64,000 nt of DNA from Pseudoflavitalea rhizosphaerae (GCF_003991355.1 NZ_RCSU01000012.1:124001-188000); one strand, 5' to 3'; positions 24,928-36,000 are shown, counted from the stretch's first letter. The notes: a model not told the origin generated them from the sequence alone. Numbers and translations: made by a program.

Positions 24928-25830
24928 TTATAGTTTGTCTGCCAGCATAGCCAGAAATACTATGGGCAGGTAAATATAACTACTGAACATCACTCTTCTC
25001 GCTGCTTTTGCTTCCATCTCACGGTACAGCCTTATACTTTGCCACAGCATAAAGAGATTGGCCGCAAAAATAATCCATAGGCTCACGATGCCGCTGATAT
25101 TTGCCAGGTAGGGCAAAATCCCGATAGGGATCAGCACCAGTGAATACACAATGGACTGAATGGCGGAAAACTTTCCTGGTCCTTCGGTGGACGGCAACAG
25201 TTTGAATCCTGCATGACTGTAATCCTTATGCGCAAGCCAGGCAATAGCCCAGAAATGCGGGAACTGCCAAAAGAACTGGATTGCAAAAAGCACCCATCCG
25301 CCTGCACTGAGCTTATCTTCACCGGCGGCCCAGCCGATCAGGCAGGGAAGCGCGCCAGGCACCGCTCCCAACAGAACAGCAACAGAACTGACCTTTTTGA
25401 GAGGAGTGTACATGAAGGCGTAGATAAACCAGCTTACCAGCGCCACTGCGGCCGACAAAATGTTAAAGAACCATCCCAGTATCCCCAGCCCGATCACCAG
25501 CGTTACGATGGCGAAAGCCCATCCTTCTGCAGGCGTCATACGGCCGGAAGCTACCGGTCTTCTTGCTGTACGCTTCATCATCGCGTCAGTATCTTTCTCT
25601 ACCACCTGGTTCACCGCGTTGGCGCTGCCAGTTACCAGCATACCAGCTACGAAGAGTAAGATTACCATACTCCAGTTCAACTGTACAACAGTAGGAGCCA
25701 GCAAATAACTGATCACAGATGAAAACACTACCATGAAGCTCAGGCTGAACTTGATCAGCGCCATGTAGTCACGCAATTTGCCGGCGATTGAAAAAGAGCT
25801 GTGTTGCTTCACGGTTTCCTGCGTCGTCAT
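24928..25830 (-). CDS. cyoE: Protoheme IX farnesyltransferase (heme O synthase)
   Basis: 300 residues, a UbiA-family prenyltransferase with about nine membrane helices. The two Asp-rich sites are NAVNQVVEKDTDAMMKRT and AHKDYSHAGFKLLP. It adds a farnesyl chain to heme B, the first step to heme A for the oxidase encoded alongside. It lies between subunit I and the subunit III genes; a hairpin at 25857-25879 separates it from subunit I. Confidence 0.96.
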   Translation of the reverse strand: MTTQETVKQHSSFSIAGKLRDYMALIKFSLSFMVVFSSVISYLLAPTVVQLNWSMVILLFVAGMLVTGSANAVNQVVEKDTDAMMKRTARRPVASGRMTPAEGWAFAIVTLVIGLGILGWFFNILSAAVALVSWFIYAFMYTPLKKVSSVAVLLGAVPGALPCLIGWAAGEDKLSAGGWVLFAIQFFWQFPHFWAIAWLAHKDYSHAGFKLLPSTEGPGKFSAIQSIVYSLVLIPIGILPYLANISGIVSLWIIFAANLFMLWQSIRLYREMEAKAARRVMFSSYIYLPIVFLAMLADKL

Positions 25831-25856
25831 CAGTTATGAATATTTTAAACCGGTTA

Positions 25857-25879
25857 CCGGATGAGGATTGCTCATCCGG
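25857..25879 (-). other. RNA hairpin between subunit I and ctaB genes
   Basis: A perfect 9-bp stem (CCGGATGAG/CTCATCCGG) with a 5-nt loop lies 14 bases after the subunit I stop on the minus strand. No T-run follows, so it is more likely an mRNA processing or stability element, or a weak attenuator, than a full terminator. Confidence 0.5.
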
Positions 25880-25893
25880 CAATCAGTTGTTGC

Positions 25894-27717
25894 TTAGTGA
25901 TGCTTGCTCTCATCCGGGCTGATAGGCTCGGTCTGAGGAATGAAATCTCTTCCATCCTTGCTGTAATCATAAGCCCAGCGGTGAACTTCAGGGATCTCAC
26001 CAGGCCAGTTTCCGTGACCAGGATGGATTGGAGCAGTCCACTCGAGGGTTGTAGCACCCCATGGGTTCTGTGTGGTTACTTTTCTACCTTTGAAAATAGA
26101 GTAGAAGAAGTTGAAGATGAACATCAACTGAACCGCGAACACGATGATGGCTACAGTAGAGATGAATTTATTCAGTTCTCCGAATTGTTTGAAAGATTCC
26201 CAGATACCGTACTCGAAGTAACGGCGAGGCATACCCGCAAGGCCTTCGTAGTGCATTGGCCAGAAGATCAGGTAAGCGCCGATCAGTGTGATCCAGAAGT
26301 GGATGTACGCCATGGTATTGTTCATGAAGCGTCCATACATTTTCGGGAACCAGTGGTATACACCTGCGAACATTCCGAAGAAGGCAGACACACCCATTAC
26401 GATGTGAAAGTGCGCAATTACGAAATAAGTATCGTGAAGGTGGATATCCAAAGTAGAGTTACCGAGGAAGATACCGGTAAGACCACCGGAGATGAACAGG
26501 CTCACAAAACCGATAGCGAAGAGCATACCAGGTGTGAAGCGGATATTCGCTTTCCAGATCGTGGTCAGCCAGTTGAACACTTTGATGGCGGAAGGAACCG
26601 CAATCAGGAGCGTTAGCAGTACGAACACTGAACCGAGGAACGGATTCAGACCTGTTACGAACATGTGGTGCGCCCATACGAGGAAGGCCAGGATCGTAAT
26701 AGCGAACATGGAACCTACCATCGCCATGTAACCGAAGATCGGTTTGCGTGAGTTCACAGACAGAACTTCTGATGCGATACCCATCGCAGGCAGCAGGATG
26801 ATATATACTTCGGGGTGACCCAGGAACCAGAACAAGTGCTGGTACAGGATAGCGCTACCACCTTCATTGGGGAGGGCGCCTACACCCGTGATGTAAATGT
26901 CGGAGAGATAGAAGCTGGTACCTGCGTGACGGTCGAACAACAGCAGGATGAAACCAGAGAGCAGTACAGGGAAAGATAGGATACCGAGTACGGCAGTGAA
27001 GAACAGCGCCCACATGGTCAGTGGCATCTTGGTCATGCTCATACCCTTTGTACGCATGTTCAATACAGTGGACACATAGTTCAGGCCACCGAGCAGTGAA
27101 GAGATCACAAACATTGCCATGGCTACGATCCACAGGTCCATACCCGTTTTGGAACCTGGCGATGCATCTCCGAGCGCACTCAATGGCGGATAGGCCGTCC
27201 AGCCACCGGAGAAAGGACCGGTTTGTACGAAAAGGGAAGAGAGCATTACGATGCTACCGCCGAAGAAGAACCAGTAGCTAAGCATGTTCATCATGGGAGA
27301 TGCCATGTCTCGCGCACCGATCTGTAGCGGAATGAGGAAGTTGGCGAAAGTACCGCTCAAGCCACCGGTCAATACGAAGAACACGAGAACGGTTCCGTGC
27401 ATGGTTACCAGTGCGTAATAGTTTTCAGGAGTGATCTTGCCACCTTTCGCCCATCTGCCCAGGATATCCTCTAACCAGGGGAAAGTCTGATCAGGATACC
27501 CCAATTGCAAACGGAACAATACTGACATCAGACCTCCGAGTATCGCCCATACCATCCCTGTGATCAGGAATTGTTTCGCGATCATTTTATGATCCTGACT
27601 GAAAACGTATTTGGTAATGAACGTTTCCTTATGATGATGACCGTGATCATCGCCATGATGCACTTCATGAGAATGGGCTACCTCAGAATGGCCGTGCAGT
27701 GCTGCTTCGTTGCTCAT
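25894..27717 (-). CDS. Cytochrome c oxidase subunit I
   Basis: 607 residues with twelve core helices and a His-rich N-terminal tail (HHGDDHGHHHKE). Heme and copper ligands are visible: MHGTVLVFFVLTGG (heme a His), GHPEVYIILLP (CuB His and the cross-linked Tyr), VWAHHMFVTG (two CuB His) and HDTYFVIAHFHIVMG (heme a3 and heme a His). This is the catalytic subunit reducing O2 and pumping protons; the YI after HPEV suits an A-type oxidase. It follows subunit II by 39 bases and is preceded by the alternative complex III genes, which deliver electrons to it. Confidence 0.97.
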   Translation of the reverse strand: MSNEAALHGHSEVAHSHEVHHGDDHGHHHKETFITKYVFSQDHKMIAKQFLITGMVWAILGGLMSVLFRLQLGYPDQTFPWLEDILGRWAKGGKITPENYYALVTMHGTVLVFFVLTGGLSGTFANFLIPLQIGARDMASPMMNMLSYWFFFGGSIVMLSSLFVQTGPFSGGWTAYPPLSALGDASPGSKTGMDLWIVAMAMFVISSLLGGLNYVSTVLNMRTKGMSMTKMPLTMWALFFTAVLGILSFPVLLSGFILLLFDRHAGTSFYLSDIYITGVGALPNEGGSAILYQHLFWFLGHPEVYIILLPAMGIASEVLSVNSRKPIFGYMAMVGSMFAITILAFLVWAHHMFVTGLNPFLGSVFVLLTLLIAVPSAIKVFNWLTTIWKANIRFTPGMLFAIGFVSLFISGGLTGIFLGNSTLDIHLHDTYFVIAHFHIVMGVSAFFGMFAGVYHWFPKMYGRFMNNTMAYIHFWITLIGAYLIFWPMHYEGLAGMPRRYFEYGIWESFKQFGELNKFISTVAIIVFAVQLMFIFNFFYSIFKGRKVTTQNPWGATTLEWTAPIHPGHGNWPGEIPEVHRWAYDYSKDGRDFIPQTEPISPDESKHH

Positions 27718-27756
27718 GATATTCTTTTTTAAATCGGGTATTCAAAACTTTTTTCG

Positions 27757-28908
27757 TTACTGATTAGCTGCTGCGATGGCTGGTTTCACTTCTTTGGCAA
27801 CAGTTGTTACTGCTGCTTTGGTTGTGTCAGCGGCAGGAGCCGGGGCTGCTTCCGGAGCGGGAAAAGCAACTGCATAAGCAGGCTTTTGTTTCGCTTTCCA
27901 GAGAATGAACTCATCTTTGGTTACCACTTTGATCAACCCTTTCATAGAGTAGTGACCGTTTCCACACATTTGGTCGCAGGAGATCTCATACTCGAACTTG
28001 GGATTGCCTGTGATCTTCCTCATTTCTTCGGTAGTGTACTTGGGCGTGAACCACAGTGTAGTGGGTGTTCCAGGTACAGCGTCCATTTTCAGGCGGAAGT
28101 GAGAGAGACCTACGTCATGCACCACATCGCGGGAGTTGATCACCAGTTTCACAGGTTGATCTTTCACCATGTAGATGGCTTCGTTGGTAACGATATCATC
28201 ATAAGTTGCGGGGTCTGCCTTGATCTCAACAGTACCTGCATCTCTTTTATTGTGATCTTTTTTCACGATGGTTGTATCGATCCAGTTCAGACCAAGCTGG
28301 TTGTTCTTTCCTTCATCGATCATACGGAAATATTTCTTTCCGAAAGTATTGTCCTTACCTGGATAGCGATAGATCCAACCGAATTGTTTACCGGTGATCT
28401 CCACTACGAGTGAATCCTTGGGAGCGTCGCCGGTGATACGGAACCAGTAGTACAGACCGAAACCAACCAGGATACAAAGTGTGATGGCAGGAACGGTAGT
28501 CCAGAGGATCTCCAGTTTATTGTTATGCGGATAGAAGAATGCTTTTCTCTTGGAGCTATACTGGTATTTGTAAGCGAACCAGAACAGTAGGATCTGCGTT
28601 ATGATGAATACAATACCACAAATAGCAATGGTAATGTACAGCATGGTATCGATGTTCTCACCATGGTCAGACGCGGAGGGGTGCGCCAGGAGGGTTTTAC
28701 CAAACAGGAGTTTGTTGCACCACCATACGCCGAGGAGGCCCAGTACCAGGAATACCACCATCAGAAATGCATTGACCTTATTACTTTGCTCGAAAGCTTT
28801 CTTCTCACCTTTCAGCACAGAAACATACTCGCTGGCCTTGGCAATCTGAAACGTAATCAGGAAGCCCAGTGCAAGGATCGTTAAAAGAAATATTCCGGTA
28901 GTTGTCAT
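27757..28908 (-). CDS. Cytochrome c oxidase subunit II (CuA)
   Basis: 383 residues. There are three hydrophobic segments (residues about 1-22, 46-66 and 88-112; usual subunit II has two) and then one further helix near 137-157. The periplasmic cupredoxin domain holds the CuA motif CDQMCGNGHYSM and an upstream His in VVHDVGLSHF. The extra N-terminal helices and the Ala/Pro-rich C-terminal tail (after about 345) are extensions relative to classical subunit II. No heme c motif, so this is aa3 and not caa3. Confidence 0.95.
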   Translation of the reverse strand: MTTTGIFLLTILALGFLITFQIAKASEYVSVLKGEKKAFEQSNKVNAFLMVVFLVLGLLGVWWCNKLLFGKTLLAHPSASDHGENIDTMLYITIAICGIVFIITQILLFWFAYKYQYSSKRKAFFYPHNNKLEILWTTVPAITLCILVGFGLYYWFRITGDAPKDSLVVEITGKQFGWIYRYPGKDNTFGKKYFRMIDEGKNNQLGLNWIDTTIVKKDHNKRDAGTVEIKADPATYDDIVTNEAIYMVKDQPVKLVINSRDVVHDVGLSHFRLKMDAVPGTPTTLWFTPKYTTEEMRKITGNPKFEYEISCDQMCGNGHYSMKGLIKVVTKDEFILWKAKQKPAYAVAFPAPEAAPAPAADTTKAAVTTVAKEVKPAIAAANQ

Positions 28909-28975
28909 GATCTATCAATAAATTTTATTCGAACAAACAAGTTTTACTTCTTGAACTATACACACAGTTTTCAGA

Positions 28976-30199
28976 TCAGGTATGGTGTATGATACTTTCC
29001 TTCATCAGCGGATGGTTTTTGGCCACCAGCGGTTTTTTGGCAAGCGCATTACCCACGGCGAACATGATCAGACCAACGAAGCCGGCTGCAACACCGAAGT
29101 CGAACAGGTTGAGGGTTACATGATCTTTCATTACGCTGGCGAATACCATCTGGTAGAAGTCGAACCAGTGACCAACCAGGATCACAATCGCCATCATGGC
29201 AACGGCAGTATAGTTTCTTTTTGGTCCGCGACGCATCAGGAAGAGGAACGGAGCCAGGAAGTTGATCACAAAGTTAAACCAGAATATTCCTGCATAAGCG
29301 CCTGTCTCATGATCGGTAACGATACGTGAGCGGAAATAAACTGTTTCTTCAGGGATGTTCGCATACCAGATCAGCATGTACTGGGAGAACCAGAGATATG
29401 CCCAGAAGATGGAGAAGGCGAACATGAACTTACCCAGGTCATGTAAATGTTCTTCGTTTGTATATTCCAGGTAGTTCTGATTTTTCAGGTATACTACAAA
29501 CACGGAGATAAGCGCAACACCTGCCACGAAGGTACTGGCGAAAGTATACCAGCTATACATGGTGGAGTACCAGTGAGCATCGATGCTCATCAGCCAGAGC
29601 CAGGGAACAGTGCTCATTACAGTGAGGGCAAACCACACGATGAATACGGCGGCCCATACTGTGTTCCTGAACAACCATTTTTTGGCAGACTCGTTACTCG
29701 CAGGGGGATTGTTGTCCAGCTCGCTGTTGAGCTTGCGCATTTTAGCGCCCAGTGCGATCCACCCTACCAGGGTGAGGGCAGTCCAGACAATGAAGAAGCC
29801 TTTATTGAGGAATCCTGCTTTACCTTCCAGGATCTTGTCTCCATCAGGATGCAGCCAGTGGTAGATATGTGGATCTACAGTCACCAGGCAGATGAGGATG
29901 ATAGCAGTGATGATACCGATGGGGATCACTGCTGTAGAGATAGCCTGCGTAACCCTTCCGAAGGTCAACTGCCAGCTTCCCCATGCGAGCGTGGTAGCGC
30001 ACATGAAGAACATAGACGCATTTACCACCAATAAAAAGTAGACGCTATTTTGTAACAGGGCGGCCCAAAACCTTTGGGGATGCTCGCTGTTCCCGTAGAG
30101 GAAGAAACCGATAATCACAGACAGCACACCGATTCCCATCAGGGCTAACGACCATGTTCTGTATCGCTTCGGTATCTCAAAAAATTCTTTAATAGCCAT
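28976..30199 (-). CDS. Alternative complex III subunit ActF (quinol:cytochrome c oxidoreductase)
   Basis: 407 residues from ATG 30199; the frame extends two codons to a TTG, which I reject. It has about ten membrane helices, related to ActC/NrfD, with the conserved segments MLIWYANIPEETVYF and SMFFMCATTLAWGSW. It is the membrane subunit at the end of the act gene order and helps form the proton path in this complex. It lies 36 bases after actE and 67 before subunit II. Confidence 0.92.
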   Translation of the reverse strand: MAIKEFFEIPKRYRTWSLALMGIGVLSVIIGFFLYGNSEHPQRFWAALLQNSVYFLLVVNASMFFMCATTLAWGSWQLTFGRVTQAISTAVIPIGIITAIILICLVTVDPHIYHWLHPDGDKILEGKAGFLNKGFFIVWTALTLVGWIALGAKMRKLNSELDNNPPASNESAKKWLFRNTVWAAVFIVWFALTVMSTVPWLWLMSIDAHWYSTMYSWYTFASTFVAGVALISVFVVYLKNQNYLEYTNEEHLHDLGKFMFAFSIFWAYLWFSQYMLIWYANIPEETVYFRSRIVTDHETGAYAGIFWFNFVINFLAPFLFLMRRGPKRNYTAVAMMAIVILVGHWFDFYQMVFASVMKDHVTLNLFDFGVAAGFVGLIMFAVGNALAKKPLVAKNHPLMKESIIHHT

Positions 30200-30234
30200 T
30201 GTCAACAGTTTATAATTTCAATGTGTCTTCTCAG

Positions 30235-30891
30235 TTATTTTTTAGCAGTTGTATCGGCAGTTGCTGCGGGCTTTGCTTCTTCAGCGGCGCCAGCGTTAGC
30301 TTCAGCCTGTTTTGCTTTCACATAAGCGATCACCATCCAGCGCTGTGTAGTGCTGAGTTGTGAAGCGTAGCTACCCATCAGGTTCTTTCCGTAGGTTACG
30401 GAATACATCATCTGACCAGCAGGCATGTTTACATATGTGGCATTGGTTGCCAGGTTAGCGGGAGCAGCGGCGTAAGGACCGTCAGTGCCATCGCTTCTCT
30501 TGTGCAGTACACCATTGCCATCCAGTTTTGCGCCGTGGCAGATACCACAGTTGATCAGGTAGAGACGCTCAGCTTCTGTATGCTGCTCGGGGCTCATAGC
30601 GGTGATTGGGTTGGGCACGGCTTTGGAAGCTTCATAGTTCACAGTCTCTCCCTGTTTGTCATGTGCAATAGGGAAAGGGAACAGTTCGCCTCTTTTGATC
30701 GTACCTGGAACAGGCCTGGCGTTGTAATTAATGCCCAGCGCTTTGAAAGTATCAAGCGGGGTATAGCTTTCAATAGCCACGCTATAAGCCATGTCTGGCA
30801 TGTATGCCTTACCGGGATTCCTGCTCGTATCACTACAACTCCAGGCTACAATGGCCAGTACAAAAACAGCTATGATCGATAATTTTTTCAT
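30235..30891 (-). CDS. Alternative complex III subunit ActE, monoheme cytochrome c lipoprotein
   Basis: 218 residues. The signal peptide ends in the lipobox AWSC (Cys 19). One heme c site CGICH lies at 115-119, with a likely distal Met in YVNMPAGQMMYSVTYG. The C-terminal Ala/Lys/Glu tail is low complexity. In the complex it is the exit cytochrome facing the periplasm and passing electrons to the oxidase or a soluble cytochrome. It sits 17 bases after actD. Confidence 0.93.
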   Translation of the reverse strand: MKKLSIIAVFVLAIVAWSCSDTSRNPGKAYMPDMAYSVAIESYTPLDTFKALGINYNARPVPGTIKRGELFPFPIAHDKQGETVNYEASKAVPNPITAMSPEQHTEAERLYLINCGICHGAKLDGNGVLHKRSDGTDGPYAAAPANLATNATYVNMPAGQMMYSVTYGKNLMGSYASQLSTTQRWMVIAYVKAKQAEANAGAAEEAKPAATADTTAKK

Positions 30892-30908
30892 CGTGCTTCA
30901 ATATTCAA

Positions 30909-31496
30909 TTATGCTGAAACGGTTTCGTCTGCGTATAACTTTTGCTCTTTGTCGTAACGACCTATCCACCATCCGGTCTCTGCCACCTGTGTATTCACTT
31001 CGGTAGCGCCGAGGCTGTTGAGGAATCCGCTGATCTCAGACTCATCATTTTTAGGAGTTACTTCAATCACCATTACCATTTTGTCGTCAGTGGACCTGGG
31101 ATGGAAGTGATGTTTCTTCACAAAGGGAGCCAACTGGCAGAGATAGCAGAAAGTGAGCACCATACCCACGGCTGCGCACAATACCGTGAACTCGAACATG
31201 ATGGGGATCCACGCTGGTAAAGCGAAGTGGGGTTTACCACCGATGTTCAAAGGCCAGTCCTTGGTGAAGACCCAGGAGATGCAGCTCAATGCGATGGTAG
31301 TGCCGGTGATGCCGTAGATGAAACCCGCGGTGTGAATGCTGGTGTCGCGCAGACCCATGGCCTTATCCAGACCGTGAACAGGCAACGGCGTATACACATC
31401 GTGCAGTTTATATCCAGACTTCCGTACTTTCTTCACGGCGTCAAATACCGCTTCTTCTTCATCAAAACAACCGACTACAAATTTTTTAACAGCCAT
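30909..31496 (-). CDS. Alternative complex III subunit ActD (DUF3341)
   Basis: 195 residues. An N-terminal alpha/beta domain (FVVGCFDEEEAVFDAVKKVR, LHDVYTPLPVHGLDKAMG) precedes two membrane helices (about 75-100 and 108-130) and a short C-terminal alpha/beta part. This is the usual ActD layout. It lies 28 bases after actC in the conserved act order. Confidence 0.94.
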   Translation of the reverse strand: MAVKKFVVGCFDEEEAVFDAVKKVRKSGYKLHDVYTPLPVHGLDKAMGLRDTSIHTAGFIYGITGTTIALSCISWVFTKDWPLNIGGKPHFALPAWIPIMFEFTVLCAAVGMVLTFCYLCQLAPFVKKHHFHPRSTDDKMVMVIEVTPKNDESEISGFLNSLGATEVNTQVAETGWWIGRYDKEQKLYADETVSA

Positions 31497-31524
31497 ATAG
31501 CGATTTGTATAAGTTAAAATTCAA

Positions 31525-32976
31525 TTAGTGATGTGCAGCGTGCACTTCATGATACAACTGGTCAGCGCTCTCGTTTTCTACTTTACCCATGTCTTTCTTA
31601 TAGCTCTCACCTGATTTCTTCAGGATATGCTTGATCTCAGCGATCGCGATAACCGGGAAGAATTTGCTGAACAGGAAGTAGCAGGTGAAGAACAATCCGA
31701 AAGTTCCAAGGTAGAAACCAACTTCCCAGATGGTAGGGCGATAGTAAACGGCCCAGCTACTTGGGATATAGTCACGGTAGATAGAGGTAACGATGATCAC
31801 AAAACGCTCGAACCACATACCGATGTTCACGATCACAGACATGAAGAAGGTAACCACGATATTCCTTCTGAGTTTGCGGAACCAGAAGATCTGCGGAGAG
31901 AGTACGTTACAACCCATCATCAGCCAGTAGCTCCAGCCGTAAGGGCTGAACACATCCAGCCTGTTCTTCATGAACGCGTAGCTCTCATATGGGTTCTGAC
32001 CATACCATGCGATGAACAGCTCTGTGAGATAAGCGATACCCACGATAGAACCGGTGAGTACGATAACCTTGTTCATCACTTCGATATGTTCCATGGTGAT
32101 ATAATCTTCGAGGGCCAGTACTTTCCTGGTCACCAGCAGCAGTGTTTGCACCATCGCGAAACCGGAGAAGATCGCACCCGCAACGAAGTAGGGTGGGAAG
32201 ATGGTAGTGTGCCAGCCGGGAACCACAGAGGTGGCGAAGTCGAACGATACCACTGTGTGTACAGAGAGTACGAGTGGTGTACTCAAACCGGCCAGTACGA
32301 GAGAGAGGCTCTCATGACGTTGCCAGTGTTTGGTAGACCCGGTCCAGCCGAATGCGAGCAGACCATACATGAACTTTCTCCATTTCAGTTTGGCGCGGTC
32401 GCGGATGGTAGCGAAGTCGGGGATCAGACCAGAGTACCAGAACAACAGTGATACGGTGAAATAAGTAGAGATCGCAAATACGTCCCACAACAGCGGAGAG
32501 TTGAAGTTAACCCACAGCGGTCCGCGTGTGTTGGGGTAAGGCAGTACGAAGAAAGCCATCCATACACGGCCCATGTGCCAGATCGGGAACTGACCCGCAC
32601 ACATTACGGCGAAGATGGTCATCGCTTCCGCAGCGCGGTTCACACCTGTTCTCCATCCCTGGCGGAACAGCAGGAGGATCGCAGAGATCAGCGTACCGGC
32701 GTGACCGATACCCACCCACCATACGAAGTTGGTGATGTCCCAACCCCAACCGATGGTTTTATGCAGGTTCCACTGACCCACACCGTAAGTTACCTCACGG
32801 TAGATGGAGTACACACCGAACAGCAGCAACGCTACTGAGATGATGAACCCGATCCACCAGGCGCGGCTGGCCGGACCTTCAATAGGACGCACAATATCTT
32901 CCGTAACCTGGTGATAATCCTTTGTACCATCCACCAACGGTGCTCTTACTTGCGATTCGTACTTGAATGATGCCAT
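31525..32976 (-). CDS. Alternative complex III subunit ActC (NrfD/PsrC family)
   Basis: 483 residues with about ten membrane helices of the NrfD/PsrC type (SRAWWIGFIISVALLLFGVY, WWVGIGHAGTLISAILLLFR). It is the subunit where menaquinol is thought to bind in this complex, next to the iron-sulfur subunit ActB. The HAGTLISA segment and the His-rich C-terminal end are family features. It starts 63 bases after actB. Confidence 0.95.
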   Translation of the reverse strand: MASFKYESQVRAPLVDGTKDYHQVTEDIVRPIEGPASRAWWIGFIISVALLLFGVYSIYREVTYGVGQWNLHKTIGWGWDITNFVWWVGIGHAGTLISAILLLFRQGWRTGVNRAAEAMTIFAVMCAGQFPIWHMGRVWMAFFVLPYPNTRGPLWVNFNSPLLWDVFAISTYFTVSLLFWYSGLIPDFATIRDRAKLKWRKFMYGLLAFGWTGSTKHWQRHESLSLVLAGLSTPLVLSVHTVVSFDFATSVVPGWHTTIFPPYFVAGAIFSGFAMVQTLLLVTRKVLALEDYITMEHIEVMNKVIVLTGSIVGIAYLTELFIAWYGQNPYESYAFMKNRLDVFSPYGWSYWLMMGCNVLSPQIFWFRKLRRNIVVTFFMSVIVNIGMWFERFVIIVTSIYRDYIPSSWAVYYRPTIWEVGFYLGTFGLFFTCYFLFSKFFPVIAIAEIKHILKKSGESYKKDMGKVENESADQLYHEVHAAHH

Positions 32977-33039
32977 TTGATATAAGCTTTAAGCTATTAG
33001 CATGTAGCTTGAAAAAAATTAATTCTTGATCACAACTCC

Positions 33040-36000
33040 TTAGTGCGCTGAATGATGTTCTCCAGCAGCAGCAGGCGTTTCAACTTTGTGTTCGAATACC
33101 TCAGCGCTCAGGTGACCGGCATTGGCGATCTCGTGTGAGTTACGCACTTTAGCCAGGTAGTTGATGTTGGGCATTACGTGGATTTGCTCCAGGGCATGGT
33201 AAAGACGGAGACCATTCTCTTTTCTCACCTTGCTCACTTCGCTCTCAGGGTTGTTGGCGTTACCGAACACGATCGCATCGGCAGCACATGCCTGCTGACA
33301 GGCAGTCTTCACATCATCGTCCTGCAATTCACGTCCGGCTTTCTTCGCTTTCAGTTTACCTTCCTGCAGACGCTGAACGCAGAAAGAACATTTCTCGATC
33401 ACACCACGGCTACGTACAGTAACGTCTGGGTTCAGTACCATGCGGGTGAGCTCATCGTTCATCATCAGCACCACATCGTCCAGGTTGCCTTCTTCAACAA
33501 GCGGACGCTGGTTGTCTTTGAAGCTGTCTGCTCCGGTGTAGTCTGCCCAGTTGAAGCGACGCACTTTGAACGGACAGTTATTAGCGCAATATCTTGTACC
33601 GATACAACGGTTATAAGTCATTTGGTTGAGACCTTCACTGCTGTGGTTGGTAGCGGCTACCGGACAAACGTTTTCGCAAGGAGCATTGTCGCAGTGCTGG
33701 CACAACATCGGCATGAATACAGTCTGGATGCTGTCAGAGTCGTTGGGGTTACCGCTGAAGTAACGGTCGATGCGCAGCCAGTGCATATCGTGGAACCTTG
33801 CTACTTCATGCTTACCAACGATGGGAATATTGTTCTCAGCGTTACAGGCTACCACGCAGGCGCCGCAACCGTAACAACTGTTGAGATCGATGCTCATGCC
33901 CCATTTGATACCAGGGCGGGCGTGAACAGGGTAGAGTGTACCTTCTTGTTCGTAGTTATCGAGACCACCCCATGGAGCCAGCTCTTTCGCTCTTGCATCA
34001 CGGATGATGGTAGGAGTTTTCTTGAATTCATCGAGCGTAACTTCCTTCACCACTTCATGACGACCTTCGTAGCTGTTATGGTTCTGGGTTTGCGCGATCT
34101 TGTATTCTTTGTCCAGTTTCTTCACTTCCACCTTGTCTGTAGCAATCCACTCAACAGTAGATCCGTTGTATGACAGTAATGGGTAAGCGTTGAAACCTAC
34201 AGGAGCACCACCGATCGCAACCACTGCTCTTCCGATCTCTTTCACGCGTCCGTAACCTACGGCCACGGCGATTGTGTTGGCCTGTGTACCAGGAATTACC
34301 ATGATCGGCAGTTCCAGTTTTTTATTTCCTACAGTGAGCTCGAGCATGGGCTTCATCACTTCCACCTCATACTTGTCTGCACCGCGACTGTTGCTGATAT
34401 CGATGCCGAACATTTCTTTCGCCATGGCGGGAGAAATGACTGCGTAGTTATCCCAGGAAACGCGGGTGATCGGATCAGGCATTTCGAGCAACCAGGGGTT
34501 GTTGCCTTGTTTACCATCGCCCATCGATACTTTCTGGTAGATCACTACCTCAACATTCCCTGCTTTCTTCATTCCGGCAGCGGCTGCCTGTGCACCTGCT
34601 ACTGCAGCGCCGTTGAAGGCTGCACCAGCCGGAGCGATCTCGGTTTCGATGATACCATCCTGCAGGGCTTTGTTATAGTTGTCTGCAGTTCCGAGTTTGG
34701 CAGTCCAGTAATTCTTGAAGTAGAGATCATATGCTGTTGCGTTGCCAGCCCATTTCAGAAGAGAATCCTGAACAGGTCTTGTATCGAACAGCGGATTGAT
34801 GGTTGGCTGGATCATGCTGATCTGGCCAGCTTTGAATTCTGCATCACCCCAGCTCTCGAGGAAGTGAGGGGCGGGCAGGGAGTATTTACACCCCTGAGTG
34901 GTTTCGTCCATTTTCTCATTGAAGGAAACGGTAACAGAAACTTTGGCGAGGGCTTTTTTAAATCTTTCTCCGTCGAAGTATTCGTAAGCGGGGTTAACGC
35001 GGTCTATCAGGAGCGCGCCCACTCTTCCGGCTTCCATATCAGCAACCAGGGTAGCCATTTCACTGTCCAGACCCTGATGGGTGAGGATGGGAGCAGCCCA
35101 GTTGATGGTGGTGCCGTTGGCACCGATTGCTTCGTTGATGGCATTCACCAGGATCTGAACGTTCACATTGTTGCTGTCTGCAACAACCAGCGCTTTGCCT
35201 CTGTTGGCAGCCAGGTCTTTCGCAGCGGCCTCAATGCCTTTCTTCAGGTTGCCTTCAACACCGGCAGCACCCTGACCGTTCACTGCGCTGAGCAGTGCGG
35301 CAGCCACAACACCGATCTGTGAAGGGCGGTGAGTATAACGTTCATCCGCATTCGAACCTGTGAGGCTCATCATGCTTTCGAACTGGTAGTGTTTGCTGAT
35401 ATCGGGGTTCTTTTCGTTCACCTTTCTTCCTGCGCTGTATCCGCGTTGGAATTCAACGGGGCTCAACCAGGTGGCGAGGAAATCTGCGCCGAGGCTCACG
35501 ATCACTTTAGCATTTTCAAACTGATAAGAAGGAATGGCTTTCTTACCGTAAGTGGCTTCGTTGGCCAGGATCATACCGCTATAAGAAGTAGCGTCGAACT
35601 GAACATGGCGGCTGCCCGGATATTTGGCCAGGAATTCGCCGATGACCTGTTTGTATGTGGGAGAGTTTACAGTTGCAGTAAGCAGCACGATGGGAGCGCC
35701 GTTGAGGGCTGCCAGTGCATCAGTGATCTGTTTATCGATCACATCATAATGAACTGCGGTTTTGTTGGCTTCCGGATTGCGGAGGCGGGCAGTGTCGTAA
35801 AGGTCCAGCACAGAAGCCTGTACTCTTGCGGTGGTGGCTCCTTTGGTGGATTTGCTGAGGGTGTTGCCCTCAACTTTGATGGGCCTTCCGTCACGCACTT
35901 TCGCTACGATGGGAATTGCTTCGCCACCGCTGATATAGGTAGTAGCATAGTAATCAGCAACGCCGGGAACGATATCCTGTGGCCTGTTCACATAAGGAAC

